64,000 nt of DNA from Paracoccaceae bacterium Fryx2 (GTDB taxonomy: Bacteria > Pseudomonadota > Alphaproteobacteria > Rhodobacterales > Rhodobacteraceae): positions 248,001 through 312,000 of the forward strand of contig JAVSGI010000003.1 of assembly GCA_032334235.1 (NCBI GenBank), read 5' to 3'. Of this stretch, positions 51,469-59,905 are shown piece after piece. The notes beneath the pieces were generated by a model. It saw nothing but the letters and a program-made list of their open reading frames with translations, did not search any database and had not been told where the DNA came from. How positions within the stretch are numbered: position 1 is the stretch's first letter; every line of letters starts with the position of its first letter. Position numbers and translations under genes: made by a program.

Positions 51469-52148
51469 TCACCCGGACGAGGCGATCTGTTCGTTCAGCC
51501 TGCGCACCATCACCGCCTCCAGATGCGGCAGCAGTTCCGCCACCACCATCGGGTTCAGCCCCAGCGCTTGGGCGAGGGCCAAGGCCGCCGTCATGTCCCA
51601 GCCCAGCACGGCACCGGGGATTGCCCGCAACTGGCCACCAAGGCGGCCGACCAGATCCCAGACCTGCCAGCCGTCATGGCTCAGCGGCTGGTTCAGTCGG
51701 GCGGGGCAGTCCGGGCACGCCCCTTCGCTCGCCTCGCAGGCGTGACAGGCCTGGCAGTAGCTGTCGCCCCCACCGAAGTGCCAGTCGGCGAGGGCGCAGA
51801 GGCGTTTTTTTCCGCATCCAGCAGCATGCCCGGGCTGACGTAGTGCAAGTTGAATGCCTCGAAGATCGGCCAGAGCGACAGGAGCGCGTCGATGCCTTCG
51901 GGGCTGACGGCGATAGCCGTACCGTTCTCGTCACCCACGCCATCCCAATCCACGACGGCGCGGCGGGCGAGGGCAGCGGCGAACACCGCCGCCCGGCTGT
52001 CGTTGCTGGCATCGGCCTCCAGCGCCTGCACCGCAGGATCGGAGCGCGTCGCCACCATCAGCGCGGTGGTCAGCGGCATCAGCTGCAGCCGCACGCCGTG
52101 GCCGAGGTCTTGCCATTGCGGTTCAGGGGAAAGTTGGATCCGGATCAT
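51469..52148 (-). CDS. Tail assembly chaperones G and GT (-1 frameshift)
   Basis: The zero frame (52148-51693) encodes gpG: MIRIQLSPEPQWQDLGHGVRLQLMPLTTALM...VVDWDGVG, ending TAPPD. At the slippery site a -1 shift continues into a second frame: KKRLCALADWHFGGGDSYCQACHACEASEGACPDC... to NEQIASSG, ending at 51469. The T part has the Cys-rich motif CX2C...CX2C, likely zinc-binding. Lambda-like phages make G and GT in a fixed ratio for tail assembly. Start ATG overlaps the tail tube stop. Confidence 0.9.
51804..51810 (-). promoter_or_regulatory. Programmed -1 frameshift site A AAA AAC
   Basis: The heptamer A_AAA_AAC, read on the minus strand, fits the X_XXY_YYZ rule in the gpG frame (codons GAA AAA AAC). 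Slippage moves the ribosome to the frame that continues 110 codons to 51469. Location late in gpG is typical of siphophage tail chaperones. Confidence 0.88.
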
Positions 52149-53416
52149 GGGTAACCTGCCAGAGAGTTGACCAGCACCACCGTGCACATCCGCGCCGGGC
52201 TGGTGGCCAGTGCGGCTTGCCAATCGAACGACGCTTGCACGCCTTTCGGGCCTTTGATCTCGATGCGCGGGCGCGGCAGATAGACCGCGTGGGCGGTGAG
52301 CGTCAGGCTTTCCCCGCTGCCCAGCAGGTAGCTGAACTCAAATGCCGCCGCCGTGCCATTGATGGCTTGCGTCAGCAGTGTCGTGTCGGCAAAGCGCACT
52401 TCGACCTTGCCGGTCAGCGCCGCGATGGTCGGGTCGACGCCATCGATCTTGCCGTCGGAGCGGATGGTTTCGATCCGGTCGAGATTGTTGGCATAGGTGA
52501 TATCGGCCGAGACGATATTGCCCAAGACCACCCCGTCGCGCTTGATTGCGCCGTTGAAATGGCCGAAGCGCTTCAAGGAAATCGCAGCAGGCGATCCTGC
52601 GCCGGTTACCGCAGCGATGGTCTCGCCCTGCGCCACCAGAGTGGCTTTGCAACCGAGCAGACCGGAGCGTTCCATAGCCCACGACAGTTGATCCAGCACA
52701 CAGCCCGAATACATCGCAAAGCGCGGCACTTCCGGCAAGCCGACCTCGATTGACATGCTGGGCAGGGTCCAACTGCCCGACAGAAAGGTGTGGGCGTTCA
52801 ATCCGCCGGTCAGGGTCGACCCCGACACCGTGCCGTTGGAGGCGGGTGCAATGGACGCGGCCAGCGTGAAGCTGTTTCCGGTGCTGCCAAGGGCGTCATG
52901 CACGATGGTCAGCGCGGTGGCCGTGCCGGTATAGGTCGCGAGCGCCACGCCCGTCACCACGCTGGCATTCAGGGCAGAGGCGAGCGCTGTCATGGTGGCC
53001 GCGAGGCTGGCACCGATATTGATCTGGTTGCCGACAGCGCCCGAGGCCACAAAGGTGAACACCGTGCCGTTGATCGTCAGCGTGCTGTTGGCCAGCGGCT
53101 GCGCCGAGAAGGTGATCGCCCCAGTTGCCGCCACGGTGGCCACGGTGGTGGCTGCGCCGAACGCTGCCTTCAGCCAGAAGCCGAACCCCACCGCGTCAAT
53201 CGGCACCTCCACATCGCCGTCGGTGGTGATCGCATCGAGGATGGGCGGGCGCGGATCGCGGCCATAGCCCAGCAGCTCAGACGACAGCAGCGGCTGCTCT
53301 GCCGCCAGTGAGCCAGTAATGAAGGGCATCTGGGTGTAGCCAGACCCCGGCGGGGTGCCGTAGACAGTCTCGAACGCAAGCGCCATCTGCGCCCGCGCTC
53401 CTTGTGCACGTGCCAT
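52145..53416 (-). CDS. Major tail tube protein
   Basis: 423 residues from MARAQGARAQMALAFETVYG. N-terminal MPFITGSLAAEQPLLSSELLGYGRDPRPP and a beta-rich core are followed by a C-terminal half with KRFGHFNGAIKRDGVVLGNIVSADITYANNLDRIETIRSDGKIDGVDP (tail-tube type, phage_tail_2-like) and FSYLLGSGESLTLTAHAVYLPR. An Ig-like insert (residues 105-215) lies in the middle. Ribosome site AAAGGAC. Its position between terminator and chaperone agrees with tail order. Confidence 0.9.
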   Translation of the reverse strand: MARAQGARAQMALAFETVYGTPPGSGYTQMPFITGSLAAEQPLLSSELLGYGRDPRPPILDAITTDGDVEVPIDAVGFGFWLKAAFGAATTVATVAATGAITFSAQPLANSTLTINGTVFTFVASGAVGNQINIGASLAATMTALASALNASVVTGVALATYTGTATALTIVHDALGSTGNSFTLAASIAPASNGTVSGSTLTGGLNAHTFLSGSWTLPSMSIEVGLPEVPRFAMYSGCVLDQLSWAMERSGLLGCKATLVAQGETIAAVTGAGSPAAISLKRFGHFNGAIKRDGVVLGNIVSADITYANNLDRIETIRSDGKIDGVDPTIAALTGKVEVRFADTTLLTQAINGTAAAFEFSYLLGSGESLTLTAHAVYLPRPRIEIKGPKGVQASFDWQAALATSPARMCTVVLVNSLAGYP

Positions 53417-53553
53417 GTATTGTCCTTTCTGATCATCGTGGTGTGGTGTCAAACTGACGTCTTGCGCATCACGCGCGGCCCGCTGATGCTGCGTCACTTG
53501 TTATTTACATTCGCCCGCAGACGACTCGCCCGGGCTAGAAAGGCAAAACTGCG

Positions 53554-53928
53554 ATGACATCTTCCACGGCGCAACCGGCCAAGACCTCGTTTCTCGCAGC
53601 AGACCTCGAAATCACTGGTGATGTGAGATGCACCGGGCAGGTAATGATCGAGGCAAAGATTATAGGTAATGTCGTAGCCGATGACATTGCGATTGAGGCC
53701 GCCGCGCATGTCGAAGGCGATCTCAAGGCGCGCGCAATCAAGATCGACGGCGTGGTTCTAGGCAGTGTTGCGGCAGCTGAGCTGACGGTCACCGCGCGTG
53801 GTCGGGTCTCAGGGTCCGTTTCCTATGGCACATTGACCGTCCAGCCTGGCGCGACGGTGGAGGGTGATCTGAAAAAGGTTCGCCCCGCGACACCTCACGG
53901 TCAGCTGAGCGGATCGGCCGTGGAATAG
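53554..53928 (+). CDS. Bactofilin-like polymer-forming protein
   Basis: 124 residues. The bactofilin beta-helix core is clear: SFLAADLEITGDVRCTGQVMIEAKIIGNVVADDIAIEAAAHVEGDLKARAIKIDGVVLGSVAAAELTVTARGRVSGSVSYGTLTVQPGATVEGDL, with repeating turns. Bactofilins form membrane-associated filaments in bacterial cells. It stands on the plus strand within a phage tail region, between the tail tube and terminator genes, and overlaps the terminator stop by 28 bases in opposite strands. It could be a moron that alters host cell structure, or a host gene trapped here. Confidence 0.9.
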   Translation: MTSSTAQPAKTSFLAADLEITGDVRCTGQVMIEAKIIGNVVADDIAIEAAAHVEGDLKARAIKIDGVVLGSVAAAELTVTARGRVSGSVSYGTLTVQPGATVEGDLKKVRPATPHGQLSGSAVE

Positions 53929-54326
53929 TGCAGCACAATTGTAATCACGGCGGCCTTCAGCGTCGCCGCCCCCTCTACTGCCAAATCAACTGGGCGCGGC
54001 GCTTCCGCCTCGATCCAGTCGCAGAGACCGCCGAGGGTGCGATCAGTGACGATCACGGCGCCGATCTGCCCACACAGCGTGGCAAAGGCAGCGTCACGGC
54101 CCGCGCATTGAACGATGACTTCCAGCTCCGTACGATGCTGGAAGTGATACAAAAGTGGCGACAGCGTCACCGCCGGATCGCCCGGGTCGCCATCGCGCAA
54201 GATTAGCAGGCCTGCGGCTGGCACGCGTTCAGGCAGGACTTCCCCGCGCAGAACCGGGACGAAGGGGATCAGGCGCAATAGATCCGCTAGAGCGGTCAGG
54301 ATGGTCTCGCGACCAGGCATCGGCAT
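53901..54326 (-). CDS. Phage tail terminator-like protein
   Basis: About 141 residues from MPMPGRETILTALADLLRLIPFVPVLRGEVLPERVPAAGLLILRDGDPGDPAVTLSPLLYHFQHRTELEVIV, with a conserved beta-rich core. It fits the short tail terminator or tail completion (gpU-like) proteins of siphophages. The neighbours are the head-tail proteins upstream and tail tube downstream. It is separated from its upstream partner by a tRNA and the HU gene. Confidence 0.78.
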   Translation of the reverse strand: MPMPGRETILTALADLLRLIPFVPVLRGEVLPERVPAAGLLILRDGDPGDPAVTLSPLLYHFQHRTELEVIVQCAGRDAAFATLCGQIGAVIVTDRTLGGLCDWIEAEAPRPVDLAVEGAATLKAAVITIVLHYSTADPLS

Positions 54327-54369
54327 CTTGGTTGACCTCGTATGAAGAATAGCGTTTTTGCACGGCACT

Positions 54370-54445
54370 GGGCCTGTAGCTCAATGGTTAGAGCAGGGCG
54401 CTCATAACGCCTTGGTTGGGGGTTCGAGCCCCTCCGGGCCTACCA
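54370..54445 (+). tRNA. tRNA with CAT anticodon (elongator Met or Ile2)
   Basis: A complete cloverleaf: acceptor GGGCCTG paired with CGGGCCT (G1-T72 wobble), D arm AGCTC...GAGC, anticodon stem GGGCG/CGCCT with loop CTCATAA, T arm GGGGGTTCGAGCCCC, and CCA encoded at 54443-54445. The anticodon is CAT; a methionyl or an isoleucine-2 tRNA (modified C34) both fit. It is not an initiator (no C1-A72 mismatch). It lies between the terminator and HU genes inside the phage module. Confidence 0.92.
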
Positions 54446-54544
54446 GTGCCTCTCGGTGGAGCGCGCCGATAAAAAAAGACCTCGACCGGCAAGCGCCCCG
54501 AAGCCTTTCTGATTGACGCCGCAGCGGCGTGAGAACCACCGAAC

Positions 54545-54832
54545 TCAGCCGTTAATAGCGCCCTTCTGTGTTTTGCTGATGGTCACCTTGACCTGCCGAT
54601 CTGCAGCTTTGGTCATGGTTTCACCGGTCGCCGGATTGCGCACTTGACGCTCGGGGCGTGCGCGACAGGCTACTTTGCCGATGCCAGGCACGGTTACGGC
54701 GCCACCCTGTGCTACCTCTTGTGTGACGATGTTCGCCAGTGCATCAAGAAATGCCGCCGCGGTCTTACGGTCAGTGCTTACCGCCTCCGCGATCATCGCC
54801 GCCAGTTGCGTCTTGGTTATCGGTTTGTTCAT
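54545..54832 (-). CDS. HU-family DNA-binding protein
   Basis: 95 residues: MNKPITKTQLAAMIAEAVSTDRKTAAAFLDALANIVTQEVAQGGAVTVPGIGKVACRARPERQVRNPATGETMTKAADRQVKVTISKTQKGA. The beta-arm RNPATGETMT is the HU/IHF signature, with GIGKV before it. The start at 54832 is preceded by AAAGG. It is a small nucleoid protein. Its place between the minor tail gene and the tRNA is odd; in phages HU-like genes may aid packaging or repress host DNA. Confidence 0.93.
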   Translation of the reverse strand: MNKPITKTQLAAMIAEAVSTDRKTAAAFLDALANIVTQEVAQGGAVTVPGIGKVACRARPERQVRNPATGETMTKAADRQVKVTISKTQKGAING

Positions 54833-54909
54833 GTGGTTGGCCTTTTTGCTTTGTTTTCTAGTTTTTTCTTGCGCTTTATTTTCGAGGAAAGAAGGGGATA
54901 ACACGCTCA

Positions 54910-55539
54910 TCAGAGCCGGGTTTCCACCCAATTAGCCACAATCAACCCCGGCACGCGGTCCACAGCTCGTTCCGCATCCCGCGCCAGATCAAGGCGTTTC
55001 GCAAGCTTTACCTGTGGCACCAGCAAAAAGATTGGCACGGTTGCGACCCCACGTCCGGTCTTTGATCGTGAGGCAACACCAAGCCCACGGCTGTTGAGCC
55101 GCCCCTCCGCCACCAGCAGGCTTGGACCACGGCGACGATAGATGAAGCGCAAGTGCAGGCCGGTGCGCCGCTCCCACTCGCCGGGGGTGATCCGGCCGCC
55201 ACGGGTGGATTTGCCTGCGGCTGGCGTCGGGATTGCCAGCCAGAAGCCGTTTTTCGAGCGGATCAGCGGGCCGGTGTCGTGCGCGCCGACGATCACCGGC
55301 GCGTTCGACCAGACCAGCGCGGCGGCGTTCAGGCTTTCGCCCGATTTTGGAAAGCTGGCGAGGCGGATCGAGTTGGCAAGCCGGGTGCCAAGCCCGGCCC
55401 CGGTGATCTGCGCGCGCCAGGCGGTTTTCAGGCCGGTGCCCGCCGCGCGCATGGCGGCGGTGACCGCCTTCTCGCCCGCCACGACCTCAGCCGCCATCAT
55501 CGCGACGATGTCCGGGGAGATGTCGAGCTTCAGTTTCAC
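54910..55539 (-). CDS. Phage minor tail/head-tail protein (gpZ or DUF6441 type)
   Basis: 209 residues. MKLKLDISPDIVAMMAAEVVAGEKAVTAAMRAAGTGLKTAWRAQITGAGLGTRLANSIR and later KSTRGGRITPGEWERRTGLHLRFIYRRRGPSLLVAEGR are typical of this family in Rhodobacterales phages. Its role is head-tail joining or tail completion. It overlaps the preceding gene as ATGA. Confidence 0.82.
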   Translation of the reverse strand: MKLKLDISPDIVAMMAAEVVAGEKAVTAAMRAAGTGLKTAWRAQITGAGLGTRLANSIRLASFPKSGESLNAAALVWSNAPVIVGAHDTGPLIRSKNGFWLAIPTPAAGKSTRGGRITPGEWERRTGLHLRFIYRRRGPSLLVAEGRLNSRGLGVASRSKTGRGVATVPIFLLVPQVKLAKRLDLARDAERAVDRVPGLIVANWVETRL

Positions 55540-55847
55540 GCAGGCCTCAGATCAACGGTCCAGACCAGCCGCTCGCGGTCGCGGACCGGCTCGCCCTGAA
55601 TGAGGAAGGCATCACCGTCGATCTCAATTCGGTCGCCGGGACGCGGGTTTGGCACCTCGGCCACGCGCAGGTCGACGCGTGTCGTTTCCGACCAGAGCCG
55701 AGCATCGCCAAACTCGGTGATGTCATCGGCACGCCGGGCGACGACGCGCACCAGCACCTGCGCGCCGCCGTCGGAGATGTAGATTGCCTCTGAGCCGATG
55801 TTCGGATCGGCGAAGAGCATCTCGATGGCTGCGGCAAAGGCAGACAT
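55536..55847 (-). CDS. Head-tail joining protein (gpFII-like)
   Basis: 103 residues from MSAFAAAIEMLFADPNIGSEAIYISDGGAQVLVRVVARRADD. It has short N-terminal helices and a beta-rich domain with RPGDRIEIDGDAFLIQGEPVRD, the layout of gpFII. The ATG overlaps the capsid stop (55847) and its own stop overlaps the next gene. It forms the head-tail interface. Confidence 0.82.
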   Translation of the reverse strand: MSAFAAAIEMLFADPNIGSEAIYISDGGAQVLVRVVARRADDITEFGDARLWSETTRVDLRVAEVPNPRPGDRIEIDGDAFLIQGEPVRDRERLVWTVDLRPA

Positions 55848-56860
55848 CACGTCCGCCGCGCCGAGCGCAGCACCTGCGGGCGGGTGCAGATTGGCAGCGG
55901 GTTCGACTCAATCTCAAGGCGCACCCATTCGTCGCGGTCCCGGTCGGGGATCATCCGCGCGTAAAGCGGCTGGCCCAGCGTGTTGACCGTCTCGAAGGTG
56001 TCGGCCGGGGCGTGGTAGATCTCGAACAACCCGTCGACGGCTTCGGGATAGAAGGCCGCCTTGTCGACAGCCACGCCGAAGCCTGCGCCGCCCCGGTAGC
56101 GGCGGAAGGTGATGCCGCCAAAGCTGACTTCGTCTGCGATGCGCGACCGCAGATCGGCGGCGGCGGCGGTGTTGAGGTAGGTCTCGCGCACTTCCTTGTG
56201 CGCCACCAGATCGGCAAAGAAGGCCGAGCCGCATTCGGCGCGCAATGCAATCGCACCGGTGGCAAGCCCGCCCATCGTGTCCTCGACGCTTTCGATCAGC
56301 GCCTGGCAACGCTTGCGAAGTGCGCCCGAGGCCGGGGTGGCGTTGTCGAGATCGAAATCCACTTCCGCCGCCGGGGTGATGCCGAACTCGGTGAAGTAGT
56401 TCACCACCGTGGCACCATCGCGCGGGTCTTTCACCAGCCCCTGGATGCCGTTGAACAGGTGATACTCGAAGGTGGTCTCGGCGTCGTTGCGCAGGCGACC
56501 CAGCTTGCGGGCGACTTCGGCCTGCACCTGCTGGGTGGCGGACTCGGAGCCAAAGTCACGCACCTGCTGGATTTCCGAGGCCCAGATCACGTCCTGCTTC
56601 TTGAACTGGCGGCAGACGAAGGCCCGCACATCGCGGCGCTCGGGGGTCTGCTGGTCATAGGCCGAACCGCGTTCCGAGAACGGGATCAGCGACAGGGTGC
56701 CATCGCGGCTCTCGATCACGACGGTGCGCGACCGCACACCGCGCGCGCCGAAGATGCCGGATCCGGACAGGGTGGCAGGCTTGTAGGGGATGTTCTCCAG
56801 TGCACGGGTGAGTTCGATGATCGAGAAGGCATCGCCTTCGAAGATGTCCATGGTGGCCAT
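55847..56860 (-). CDS. Major capsid protein (lambda gpE family)
   Basis: 337 residues with DIFEGDAFSIIELTRALENIPYKPATL at the N-terminus, VVIESRDGTLSLIPFSERGSAYDQQTPERRDVRAFVCRQFKKQDVI, LIESVEDTMGGLATGAIALRAECGSAFF and FFADLVAHKEVRETYLNTAAAADLRSRI. This is the lambda-like HK97-fold family. It follows the decoration protein by about 20 bp and overlaps the FII gene by one base. Confidence 0.93.
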   Translation of the reverse strand: MATMDIFEGDAFSIIELTRALENIPYKPATLSGSGIFGARGVRSRTVVIESRDGTLSLIPFSERGSAYDQQTPERRDVRAFVCRQFKKQDVIWASEIQQVRDFGSESATQQVQAEVARKLGRLRNDAETTFEYHLFNGIQGLVKDPRDGATVVNYFTEFGITPAAEVDFDLDNATPASGALRKRCQALIESVEDTMGGLATGAIALRAECGSAFFADLVAHKEVRETYLNTAAAADLRSRIADEVSFGGITFRRYRGGAGFGVAVDKAAFYPEAVDGLFEIYHAPADTFETVNTLGQPLYARMIPDRDRDEWVRLEIESNPLPICTRPQVLRSARRT

Positions 56861-56882
56861 GGGGTGCCTCCTGATTTGGGGT

Positions 56883-57248
56883 TTATCGAGCGAGGATGCC
56901 GAGCGTCAGCAGGGCTGCATGCGCGGCGGCGATCTGGGGTGCGGTCGGCGTGCCGGGGATGGTGATCTCATGCTGGTTGACGATGGCGGGGCCGCGGATC
57001 AGCACGACGGCGTTGGTATCGCCGCCGCTGGCATCGACACTGTCCCAGAGGATGGCCGCTGCCGTCTGGGTGCCGTTCACGGCGGCGGGATCGTGAGCGG
57101 CGTATTTGCCCGAAGCGGTGATCTTGCCCAGAATGGTGCCGGGCGCGAGGTTGCCGGAGGCGAGGATGACGGTGCTGCGGCAATAGTCGCGCAGCGTTTC
57201 CCAGACGAGGAAGCCGCCCGCGTGGCGGGTTTCAGTGAGGATCGGCAT
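56883..57248 (-). CDS. Head decoration protein (gpD family)
   Basis: 121 residues: GGFLVWETLRDYCRSTVILASGNLAPGTILGKITASGKYAAHDPAAVNGTQTAAAILWDSVDASGGDTNAVVLIRGPAIVNQHEI. This is the gpD-like decoration family that stabilises the expanded head. Position between protease and capsid genes is standard. Confidence 0.92.
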   Translation of the reverse strand: MPILTETRHAGGFLVWETLRDYCRSTVILASGNLAPGTILGKITASGKYAAHDPAAVNGTQTAAAILWDSVDASGGDTNAVVLIRGPAIVNQHEITIPGTPTAPQIAAAHAALLTLGILAR

Positions 57249-57252
57249 GGTC

Positions 57253-58395
57253 TTATCCTTTCAGACGGAAGGTGCTGGCGATGACGTCGCCCCAGGGACG
57301 TGCGCCAGAGGGGCGGCCCGGTTGTGGATGGGCGGCGGAAATGTCGGGGACCGCCTCGGCGCGGGTGGCGAGCAGAGCTGCGCGGACATCGTCGATGCCG
57401 GTGTCGCGTTCGAGGAACCGACCCGCCATTTGCGGCTGTCCGGCAAGGCGACAGAGATCGACGACGGCACGGGCGTGGGACAGGACTTCGGCGCGGATGC
57501 TGGCGGCAAAGTCTGCACCGTAGGCCGCGGCAACGGTGCAGACGTCATCGTGAGGCGGGTCGGTGTCTGCGCCAAAAGTCTTGGAAGCGCCGAGAGTTTC
57601 CGCGCCCGGGTCGGATGGAGGATCGGGAACCGTTGACGGGATTTCGCCAGCATCAGAGCCAGCGGCGGCCAAGTCACTGGCGGGCGCAGTTTTTGGGTTC
57701 GCATCCCCGGCAGCGGGATCTTCGTCAGACGCCTCGCCTGCGATCCCTGCGGTGATTTCGCCATCGTCTGCATCGGCCGCAGCCGCCTCGCGCCCGTCTG
57801 CCGCGACCTCGGCGAGCGCGGGCGGCGCATTGCGGAACCGTGCCACATCGAACCGCGCGGCAATCCGCACCGGCTCGGCAATGCGGTCAGCAAAGCCGAT
57901 ATCCAGCGCATCCTTGGCATCAAGCCAGGTTTCTGCCGACATCAACGGGGCAATTTCTTCCTGTGGACGGCCCGACTTGGCGGCATAGCCCTGCAGCAGG
58001 CTGCCCTTCACCTTGTCCAGCGCCTTGGCCATCGCACGCATGTCGACAGCAGTGCCCATCACCATGCCGGCAGGATCGTGGATCATCAGAAAAGCATTTT
58101 CTGGCATCACCACCTCATCGCCCGCCATGGCGATGTAGGAGGCCGCCGAGGCCGCGATGCCGTCGATCCAGACCGTGACCGGGCCGGAATGCCGCTTGAT
58201 TGCGTTGTAGATCGCGACCGCATCAAAGACCGAGCCGCCCGGGCTGTTCAGCCGCAGGGTGAGCGGCGTGGCGTCCGGCAATGCGCTAAGTTCTGCCAAA
58301 AACCCCTTGGCCGAAATGCCGTAGGCGCCGATCTCGTCATAGATCAGCACCTCCGCGCCCGTGGCTTGGGCGCGGATTGTATACCAGCTGTTCAT
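57253..58395 (-). CDS. ClpP-like head maturation protease with scaffold tail
   Basis: 380 residues from MNSWYTIRAQATGAEVLIYDEIGAYGISAKGF. The ClpP/S14 fold shows LTLRLNSPGGSVFDAVAIYNAIKRHSG, the nucleophile Ser in DGIAASAASYIAMAG, and the catalytic His in AFLMIHDPAG. The C-terminal 180 residues are acidic (ADADDGEITAGIAGEASDEDPAAG) and end with SGARPWGDVIASTFRLKG, consistent with a fused scaffold. Longer upstream open frame is discarded because the ATG at 58395 is 4 bp after the portal stop. Confidence 0.92.
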   Translation of the reverse strand: MNSWYTIRAQATGAEVLIYDEIGAYGISAKGFLAELSALPDATPLTLRLNSPGGSVFDAVAIYNAIKRHSGPVTVWIDGIAASAASYIAMAGDEVVMPENAFLMIHDPAGMVMGTAVDMRAMAKALDKVKGSLLQGYAAKSGRPQEEIAPLMSAETWLDAKDALDIGFADRIAEPVRIAARFDVARFRNAPPALAEVAADGREAAAADADDGEITAGIAGEASDEDPAAGDANPKTAPASDLAAAGSDAGEIPSTVPDPPSDPGAETLGASKTFGADTDPPHDDVCTVAAAYGADFAASIRAEVLSHARAVVDLCRLAGQPQMAGRFLERDTGIDDVRAALLATRAEAVPDISAAHPQPGRPSGARPWGDVIASTFRLKG

Positions 58396-58399
58396 GCGC

Positions 58400-59902
58400 T
58401 TACGCTCCTTGTTGTGTGTCGGCCCCGGACGCGCCGGTGTCAGGCAGGGTTTGCGGTGTCGCGCGCGCTCCTTGCGTCTCGCCGGGGCTGGTGCGGTAAT
58501 GCAGACCCATCGCCCCAGCGCGCTTGGCGTCCGTTGCGTTTTCTCGGTCGATTTCCTCGACGTCGTAGCCCGTGGCCTCGACAACCTTGCGGCGCGATAC
58601 AATCCCGGCCTCCATCGCCAGCACCTGCGCCTGGATGTCCTTTAGCGGATCGACCCAGTCCCAGCGCGGCGGGATCCATTGCACGGGGCGATAGCGAGCG
58701 GGTGACCCTGCAAAATCGGGCAAATCCAAGGCGCCCGACAGGACTGCCGTTTCCAACCAGCGCGCCCAGATCGGTCGGCAAAGCTGATACGCAACAACAC
58801 CATGCTGCAATTGCTCGACACGGCGGCGGAACTCGACCAGTTCGGCGCGGATGCTGGAATAGTTGGCCTGGCGCACATCGCCGGTCACCAGATGATAGGG
58901 CAGCCCGAGCGAGGCCGAGACCGACAGCAAGGTGCGGTATTGGAACGCCTCGTAGCCACCACCGACATCAGCGGGGCTGGAGAACTTTACATCCTCACCC
59001 GGAAGCAGCACCTGCAGGGTGCCGGGTTCCAGACTGACGGTCGCGCCACTGGCATCGGTGGCCTCGATTTCGCCCATCAGCTGTTCTTCTGGTGCTGTCT
59101 TGGTGATGAAGCCCGCGAACATCGCCGCCGTCTTTTTGCGGTCAAGCTCGGCGTCATCATACTGGTCGAGCAGAAACAGTCGCACCATCGCCGGTGCCAT
59201 ATGCGGCAACCCCCGGATCTGGCCCGCGTCAATGGGGCGGTAGATGTGCAGCACCTCTTCGGCCGGAACACGGACCGTCTCGGGCAACATGGCACTCTGA
59301 TCTGTGCTGTCGCCGGGATGGCGGCGGCGGAAATGATAGGCCTGACGCCGCCCGATGGCGTCGAATTCGATGCCGCAGCGGATGCGGTTGCCATTTGCGG
59401 CAATTTCGGTTCGCTCAAAGGGCAGCATCTCCGACTGCAGCAGCTGCAGCTGCAAGGGCACCAGCAAGCCGTCCTCGGCTCGGCGCGGCCGCAACCGCAC
59501 AAAGCACTCGCCCGCGACGAACATCTCGCGCGCCACCATCGCCTGCAGCCCGTAGAAATCGGTCAGCCCGTCTGCATCCGCCTCATCGGTCCAAGCGAGC
59601 CACAACCGCTGCACCTGATCGCGCAAGGCCGGATCCTCGATCAGCGACGAGGGCTTGATCCCGTCGCCCACCAGGTTCGACGCAAAAGCCTCACAGGCAT
59701 TCGCCGCATAGCCGTTGGTGACGACAAGTTCGCGCGACCGCGCCAGCAGTCGTGGCCCGCCCGAGGCGATCAGCGAGTTGATGTTCTCCATCGGCGGTCG
59801 CCAGCCGCGCAGCCGCCGCTGCGACATCGCCCCTTCCAGCCGGGCACGCACTTCTTTTGGGCCGCCGGTTCCCCTGCGGCGAAAGGCATCAAGCCAGCCC
59901 AT
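58400..59902 (-). CDS. Phage portal protein (lambda family)
   Basis: 500 residues. Typical blocks are NSLIASGGPRLLARSRELVVTNGYAANACEAFASNLVGDGIKPSS, DFYGLQAMVAREMFVAGECFVRLRPR, EVLHIYRPIDAGQIRGLPHMAPAMVRLF, DDAELDRKKTAAMFAGFI, and QWIPPRWDWVDPLKDIQAQVLAMEAGIVSRRKVVEATGYDVEEIDREN. It forms the dodecameric packaging portal. The short spacing to gpW and the protease supports one operon. Confidence 0.95.
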   Translation of the reverse strand: MGWLDAFRRRGTGGPKEVRARLEGAMSQRRLRGWRPPMENINSLIASGGPRLLARSRELVVTNGYAANACEAFASNLVGDGIKPSSLIEDPALRDQVQRLWLAWTDEADADGLTDFYGLQAMVAREMFVAGECFVRLRPRRAEDGLLVPLQLQLLQSEMLPFERTEIAANGNRIRCGIEFDAIGRRQAYHFRRRHPGDSTDQSAMLPETVRVPAEEVLHIYRPIDAGQIRGLPHMAPAMVRLFLLDQYDDAELDRKKTAAMFAGFITKTAPEEQLMGEIEATDASGATVSLEPGTLQVLLPGEDVKFSSPADVGGGYEAFQYRTLLSVSASLGLPYHLVTGDVRQANYSSIRAELVEFRRRVEQLQHGVVAYQLCRPIWARWLETAVLSGALDLPDFAGSPARYRPVQWIPPRWDWVDPLKDIQAQVLAMEAGIVSRRKVVEATGYDVEEIDRENATDAKRAGAMGLHYRTSPGETQGARATPQTLPDTGASGADTQQGA

Positions 59903-59905
59903 GCG

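Noticed and set aside
54370-54445. tRNA as prophage attachment site
   Set aside because: It sits in the middle of the tail genes, not at an edge, and no second partial copy was found in the window.
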